From: Tanytarsus gracilentus
Taxonomy: Eukaryota; Arthropoda; Insecta; Diptera; Chironomidae
NCBI GenBank assembly: GCA_038502055.1
Contig: JAXRKN010000045.1
Location: 5,106,501 to 5,170,500 of the forward strand
Direction: 5' to 3'
Length of the DNA stretch: 64,000 nucleotides
Positions within the stretch are counted from its first letter, which is position 1; each line of letters starts with the position of its first letter. Below the pieces are notes generated by a model that saw nothing but the letters and a program-made list of their open reading frames with translations, did not search any database and was not told the origin of the DNA. Made by a program: the position numbers and the translations under genes. Shown here piece by piece: positions 57,722 through 64,000 of this stretch.

Positions 57722-60700
57722 ATCGAAAAAGGTGTGAGATGAAATTGAACTGTAAATTGGATAAAAATCAATTGATAAAAATCTGAAACTTAAAAATTAT
57801 TATTCCATAAAAAATTAAGCAATTTTTGTTCGTCATCAAAAACCCATTACGAAATCGTGCAAAAAACCAACGAAAGCTCAACACCATGAAAAATGCTCAA
57901 AGCTTTCTCGATAACATTTTACTTCCGCACGCTTGCTGATGAGTGTTTATGTTATGAATCACAATGATTCAAGCGGCTGCGAGAGAAATTTTCATTTTTC
58001 GTTTCGTTTCTTTCTCTCTCTCTCAGCAGCTGCTTCTTGGCATCGCCATCCATAAAGTAATAAAAATTTTATGCCGTCAGCTTCATTCAGTCCGAAACCG
58101 TTGAGCAGAGCGGATCGAAGAAAGAAAAGTGAAGGAGAAAAAATTTGTTAACTGTAACGTGAGTGGCGCGTCGTGAATTTTTCTATAAGCACTTCCGTTC
58201 TTCGCATAATCATCGTGTATGTTCTGCATTTAACTGCATATATATGGCAATGTGCACGCACACCGAGATCAAAAGAACTTATTGAGTTGCAACACACACA
58301 CATTTGGAAATATCTGTGTCAAATTCCTGAAGCAGAAGATCGAGTGAAATTTAATAAAATTTAAATTGTGAAAAAAACCAGGAATTAAAAAAAGTTCAAT
58401 TAAAAATTTAACAAACATTTAAATTTTTAAAATGAAGAAAAATTGACGTGAAAAATCAACGAAAAAAAATTTAATCAGTGCCAAAACAAACTCAAAAAAA
58501 TTGTGTTAAAAAAGTTCATGAAATTGATGGTAAATTTTCATTTATTCACTTTAAATTGTCTTAAATCACGCTTGATTCATCAAAACGTGCAAAGCATCGT
58601 GAAGAAAATTAAAATACTTTAATTGGCTTAAAATCAACGCGCGATAATTAATTTTCAACCACTGGCTGGCTAAATATCCAAAAAAAGTGATGATAAAAAC
58701 TTTAGCGATCACGAAAAACTTTCTATTGATGTTAAATATAAAAAATTATAACCAGAAGCGCCGCCATGAGAGAAAAAATGAATTTTTCGGTCAGTTGTGT
58801 GTATGTTCCAGATTTTTAACAGAACAGCTACATTTTTAATCATTCACGTCTAAAAAATTCCTGTTCATGTGGAATTTGATATCATAAAAATAAATTAAAT
58901 GTGTGCATGATGGTCCAAATTTGAGTGTGTGACAAATTAACCGCTTTGGTGGTCGAAAATTATTAAACGAGCGTGACCTAACGTGACCGTTAATGAGGCT
59001 GATAAAAGTTTAGTTCGAGATGATTTTTATGGTTAATTTAGTCTGAGAGTTTTTGAAATTTTCAAGGGATGGAAATTTAAATTTAAAAAATTATATTTTG
59101 CATTTTAAAATTTTAAAATATAGAAATTGACAGAAATTAATTTAAAAAAATCGAGAAAATTTCAAATTAAATCAAAAAATCTGCAATTTTACTTTTAAAG
59201 TCTCCAAATTAATTCTTAATTTCGGCAAGATAAAAAAAATTTAACATTTTTTTATTTTATAAGTTAAAAATTTAATCTAAGTTAAAAATTAAATCCCTGA
59301 TTTCATCATCAAGTTTAATTCCAATAATCTCAAAAAACAATCTCAAGTTTATTCACAAAATCATGTGAAATATTTTTTACTCCAGTTTTAATCTCGCTCG
59401 AAATTAAATCTTAATGAGTCTAACTGATGTTCCTGTGCTAACAGCACATGTTAATTTCAACTGTCCATTTATCTCCATTCCCAAGCTTTTTTATCTTAAT
59501 TAAGAGCTCTTTAGAATTTTGCAAATTCATATTTAGAAAATAAAAATTGTTAACTCACTTCATTAAGGCAAAAGTCATTATGAAAATCGCATTCACATAC
59601 ACAATGGTAAAATCGATAAAAATAGAATCGAATTTGATATAATTTTCAAAAAATGATGGCCTATAAACGAATAAAGCACTTTACCATTTTTTTTTTCTAT
59701 CGGGCGCGATTTCCTTTTCTCTTTCTCTCTCTCCGATGTGAGTTGAAATTTTTATATATTCGAATTCTAACGGTTGTTTCTTCTTACTTAAGTTTTTTTT
59801 CGCTCATATGCTCACGATCTTCTCGCACAGACTCTCAGTAAAGCGTTTGTTAAAAGCATATCGTTTAGCTATTTGATGCTCAGCTCAGCTGTTGTACTCG
59901 TGACTCAATTTTTACCCACATTCTCACTTTAATGCGTTTCATTACACTCAATTTATAGATTGTTAAACCTCATCGACATCATCTTCGTGTGTCCATAACA
60001 TTTAATTGAAAATTCTTCTTGCTCTGTCTTGAGATTTCCGCTACGTAAGGAATTATGCAATTGAGAGCTTTGAAAATTGAATCTGGTAACTGGATGATGG
60101 GTTTTTGTATTTAATTAATTTATTGAACTAAAAGAATTTAATCAGTTTGAAAAATTTCAAAATATTAAATTTTAAAAAGTTTTCAAATAATTTTTAACAA
60201 AGAATTTCAAAAAAAGCTAAAAGAGAATTTTTAAAATTTTTCATTTTGAAATTTGAAATTTTTACACTTTATCTTTAGAATATTTTAAAAGTTGTTAATT
60301 GCTTTAAAAAAGTGCAGTCTGGTCATAAGACTTGCTTAAAAATTCCAACCCCGATAATTTTTTTAAAAATTCAGAATTTCAAATTTCTTCCAAAAAAATC
60401 TTGCAACATCAACTTTAAAAATTTCCATCTACGCAAAACCCTCGCGGAACTTTCATAATTTTTTAACATTTTTTCCCCTCCAGTGACACTGATGAGTCAC
60501 AATTTTGTCGTAAACAATTTTTTTATCTCTCCATCAATGTGTCCAAAAATATAAAAAATTAAGGTGAAAAAAATCAGCAAGTAAAGGCGGAGAGTGTAAA
60601 TGTAGGCCATGTTGGAGGAGACAGAGAGAGAAATGAAATTGTCACCTTGGCGTCATAATTTCACGAAAGAGATTTGCATGCGAACGAGTTTTTATCATCA

Positions 60701-63700
60701 AGTGAGAGAAAAATCCTCCAAGCGGTCAATGAACTCGATTCAAGAACTGCATTTTGCTACTGCGAAATGTGTCTGACCATTGTTTTTCCATACTCGAGTG
60801 ACTTTCTTAACGGAACTACAGTTAAAGCATTCAATAAAGCTGTGTAAGAATTTTTTGAGAATTGGGTCGAATTGTATTTTGTGATGCAACGTTTTTCGAG
60901 CTTAAGGAGAGGAAAGAGAAAGTCTCGAATGCATTCACGAAAAATAAATTGACGTCACGTCGTGAACATGTAAAAGGCGAGCTGGAAAATTGCTATCTGG
61001 CAAATTGCCGATGTTCATTGTAAAATCTCATCATCGATGACAAATTGCGACTTGCATTTCAATTTTTTTCTTACACTAATTTTCACTTTTTTGTCGCTCA
61101 TTTGAGGAACAAAAAAAAATTAAATGATTCATGCTCGATGAATTTTTTATTCATCTCAAGTTCAGCGAAAGTTTTTTTAATGGCGCTTACAGTTTCATTT
61201 CATCTCATGCGGAATTTTTAATTTAAGTTAAGTGCGCGTAAAGTCTGCAGCGAATCATGGGAGATAAATTTGAATTTTTAATCTTTTTTGTTGTTCGCTG
61301 ATGAAGTTTTAAAAATGTTAAATAGTTTATTTTTTTTGTTGATTATCAAAATGTTTGTGAACTGAAGCGGTGATCCGTGGAGATTTTAATGAGGAGTTTT
61401 TGAAATTATTAATTTTATAATTAATTTGAAAAAATTTCCTCTCTTTTAACGTATTTTTTATTTTTGAATTTTTGTACCTCATTTTTTGTAAAATTCTTCC
61501 ACCTACACTCACCTTAAAAAATGATCTTAAAACTTTCTTCTTAAAAGCCACTAAAAATGTTTTCTTTTAAGCCACTCCAGTCGCAACCACAAGATTATCT
61601 CTCTTTTATTTGACATGAACACTCAATAATGATTGTCTTATTAGTCATTTAACATCCTGTGACTCACTGAATTGTAGGTGGCAAACTTTCATTTTTAAAA
61701 TTGAGTGTGTGAAGAGGTAAAAAAATTAGTTTCAAATCGAGTTCGCATCACTTTCAATGAGATAGACAACAATGCTGGAGTGAGTTACACTCTCATCGCT
61801 TTTAATCATCAATGGCGTTAATTACCATCGTGCGTCTCAATTTTATGATGATTTTTTATTGTTTCACTTCTTCTTTTTGTGAACTTTGTGAGAACTTTCT
61901 ATTTTTTACCTTCTTTCGTTCTTTCTCTTGTGGTTAAAAATCGCTCTCGATGGAAATATCGTGACATGGCTCAAAATGTGATAATTTGCCGATATTTACA
62001 CTTTCGATAAAAATTTTAGCTGTGTTCTTTTTACGAGAAAAAATTATTTGGAACACGCAGCAGTGATTTGTTAATTTTACTTTTTTGTGGATTCAGAGAT
62101 GAATGAATGGAGTAGATTAATGTTGAAGATTTTTCCTCACTTTTTGCACACACGACACGCAAATTTTTTTAATAATTTAAATTGATCGTCAACCCAAAAA
62201 AATTAGTTTGTTTAAGTGTGAACATAATGACAGAACAAATTTTAATAATTAAAAATTAAAAATTAATTTAAATTTTTGTCTCATTTTATTCACTTTAAAT
62301 TTTGTCAAAAAAATCAATTAAAAACCATTTAAAATTGAATTAAATTTTTTTCATTTCAAATTTTCACAATTAAAGCCAATAAATTTCAATTAAAATAGAA
62401 TCGCACATGTGATATTAACTCGATAATAATCAATCATGAAACGGAACTCTACTGAAAACTCTTCTACCGCGACCTTAATTCTAGAAATTTATTTTTAACA
62501 ATCATCATCATTGGATGCATTGCCTGGTTTGTGCCATTAAAATTCAATTTTAAATGCCCTTAATCTTCCATTAAAGAGTTTTACTCTCGTGTGTGCCATT
62601 CAAAAGACTTCAATGCATGTCGAAGGCACATTTTGGCGGAGACAATTAGAAAATGGGTGTACATTACTGAAAAAAAACTATGTCGCTCTTTTGTGTTGTG
62701 GTGAATGTGTGTAATATGAACCTGAAAGTGTAACAAGATTTAAATTTTGTCGCATGAGCTTCCGTGACATATAGATTTGAAAATTTAATTTAAATTTCTT
62801 CCATTGCATGTTCATTTTTTTTGAAAAAAGTCTTCACGCTAACCGTTAGCGCTTTTTTCATTTAGTATATTCAAAGTGGTCTATGGGGTCAGTCAGTATG
62901 TGCTGATTATTATTAGGAATATGCAAATAGACTTTTTCTTCTCTTTTTTTGAAGTGAGAACTCTTTCGACAATGTTTGGAGACTTTTTGGTAGTTTTGAG
63001 GTTACGAAGAATTATTAAAATTTAAGTTTAAAAAAATTATTGTAAATTTCTTAAAAAATTTATAATCAAAAGTTAACATTAAATTTAATTTTTTAGCCAA
63101 TTTCATAAACACAATTTTCCTTGTTTAAATCTTTTTCTCATTTTATTTAACTAACATTTTATTCTCTTTTAACTTCAACCGGTTCTTTTTGAATTCTTTT
63201 TGCTTCTTTCACTCGCATGAAGTTTTTAAGCTGAAGAAATGAAAAATTTACATTTAACGGCTTCGATAGTCAATTCAACGACCATGACCTACATTATGAA
63301 TGCGAAAGAATTTTTTATGTTCTTCTTTTTATTGTTTTTTTTGTGTTGTGAGTAAAACTTTTAAGTTGGCTTTTGTAGATTAATTTAAAAATTTTATCAA
63401 ATTTTCACTTTCTTTATCAAATTTAATTTTAATTTTATCGAGGACTCATTAGTGATTTTCTAGCTTTAATTCACATAATGAGAAGCCACTATTGATTTAA
63501 TAACCCTAAACCGCACGTTTATTGTTTTTACAACTTTTTTCCTCATTTTTTTATCTCCATGAAATTTCAATTTCCCTTTCTCTCACTAAAAGTGATTTTT
63601 ATTCCGCTAATGAGAGCAATTTCTTTTCAAATTATCATGTCTAAATCATTATTGCGCGTAATTTCGTCATTTTCCGTAAATAAAATTAGAAAGAAAGTTT

Positions 63701-64000
63701 TTTTTGGGAGGGCCTTTAATTTTTTTAATTGAACGAACTTTAAAAAAATAAATTAAAAAAAGTTTTTTTTCTCTATTTTCTGCTGATTAATTTTGTGTTT
63801 GTTAATAAAGTTTTGTTTTTGAATCTCAATGAAAATTTAAATTAATTAAGCATTTTTTAATTCCTTTCACTTGTGTCTTAAAAGTGTCCAAAAGTTTTTT
63901 TACTTTCATCAACATCCATAAAATTTTTACAGTTACTCGCTTCATATTTCCCCATGCACACATTTCTTTTATCATCAACTTGATATTACGCACATTTTTT
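57722..64000. other. AT-rich non-coding region
   Basis: No protein-coding exon could be supported in the last 6.3 kb. The stretch 57900-58370 is somewhat more GC-rich and contains a TC run near 58010 and a candidate promoter/non-coding exon (58089-58158, listed separately). The remainder resembles intron of a long gene running out of the window or plain intergenic DNA. A single unpaired AAGGGATGGAAA word occurs near 59063. Confidence 0.55.
58089..58158 (+). promoter_or_regulatory. Candidate transcription start and non-coding first exon
   Basis: An Inr-like TCAGTC puts +1 at 58089. GC-rich sequence with GCGGATCG follows at about +22 to +29, near but not exactly at the DPE position. A strong donor, AAC/GTGAGT, starts at 58159. 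Together these look like a TATA-less developmental promoter with a 70-base non-coding first exon. The gene body would then lie to the right of the window. Proposed from motifs alone. Confidence 0.3.

Overview
The window is AT-rich eukaryotic DNA that reads as an insect genome, most likely a dipteran and plausibly a culicomorph midge. The reasons are very short AT-rich introns (57, 60 and 83 bases), a divergent ionotropic receptor, a gustatory receptor with the TY-x5-QF tail, an MBF2-family secreted protein, a DUF4781 protein, and TATA/Inr core promoters with canonical spacing. The species assignment is inference. No bacterial features (operons, Shine-Dalgarno sites, CRISPR) are present.

Layout. 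1-8903 is non-coding apart from one GC-rich islet near 570-715. At 8965-9096 there is a 132-bp hAT-like MITE with perfect 17-bp terminal inverted repeats, an 8-bp target duplication and a core of seven decamers. 9411-17225 is an intact, young BEL/Pao LTR retrotransposon on the minus strand: near-identical LTRs, a GGTAAT target duplication, and one 2250-residue Gag-Pol frame with an unusual ~335-residue C-terminal extension. 17232-32861 is gene desert except for one clear signal-peptide exon (23138-23242, minus). 32862-35461 (minus) is a six-exon ELOVL fatty-acid elongase. 35462-40620 is mostly empty, with one possible exon (39733-39990, plus) behind a TATA box. 40629-40822 is a second hAT-like MITE.

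41034-53209 is the gene-dense part, almost all on the minus strand: a three-exon gustatory receptor, a seven-exon DHRSX-like short-chain dehydrogenase (with a third hAT-like MITE in its last intron), a three-exon ionotropic receptor, a five-exon DUF4781 protein, and directly upstream of it an unrecognised 220-residue protein whose stop codon lies 2 nt before the DUF4781 start. A two-exon MBF2-like secreted protein with its own TATA/Inr promoter is nested on the opposite strand inside the last intron of the DUF4781 gene. 53333-55246 is a 1.9-kb non-autonomous TIR element with subterminal repeats and a central 16-copy 19-bp minisatellite, inserted 123 bp upstream of the 220-residue gene. 56299-57715 is a divergent pair of housekeeping genes, ARL6IP4-like (minus) and CCDC124/Lso2-like (plus), sharing a 184-bp promoter region. 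57722-64000 is non-coding, with one possible non-coding first exon at 58089-58158.

The genes do not form one pathway. The chemosensory receptors (GR and IR) and the secreted MBF2 protein are typical lineage-expanding insect genes; elongase, DHRSX, ARL6IP4 and CCDC124 are conserved cellular genes. The exon models were built by hand from GT/AG sites and codon phase. In every multi-exon gene the exon lengths add up to a whole number of codons, which supports the models, but no transcript data were available.
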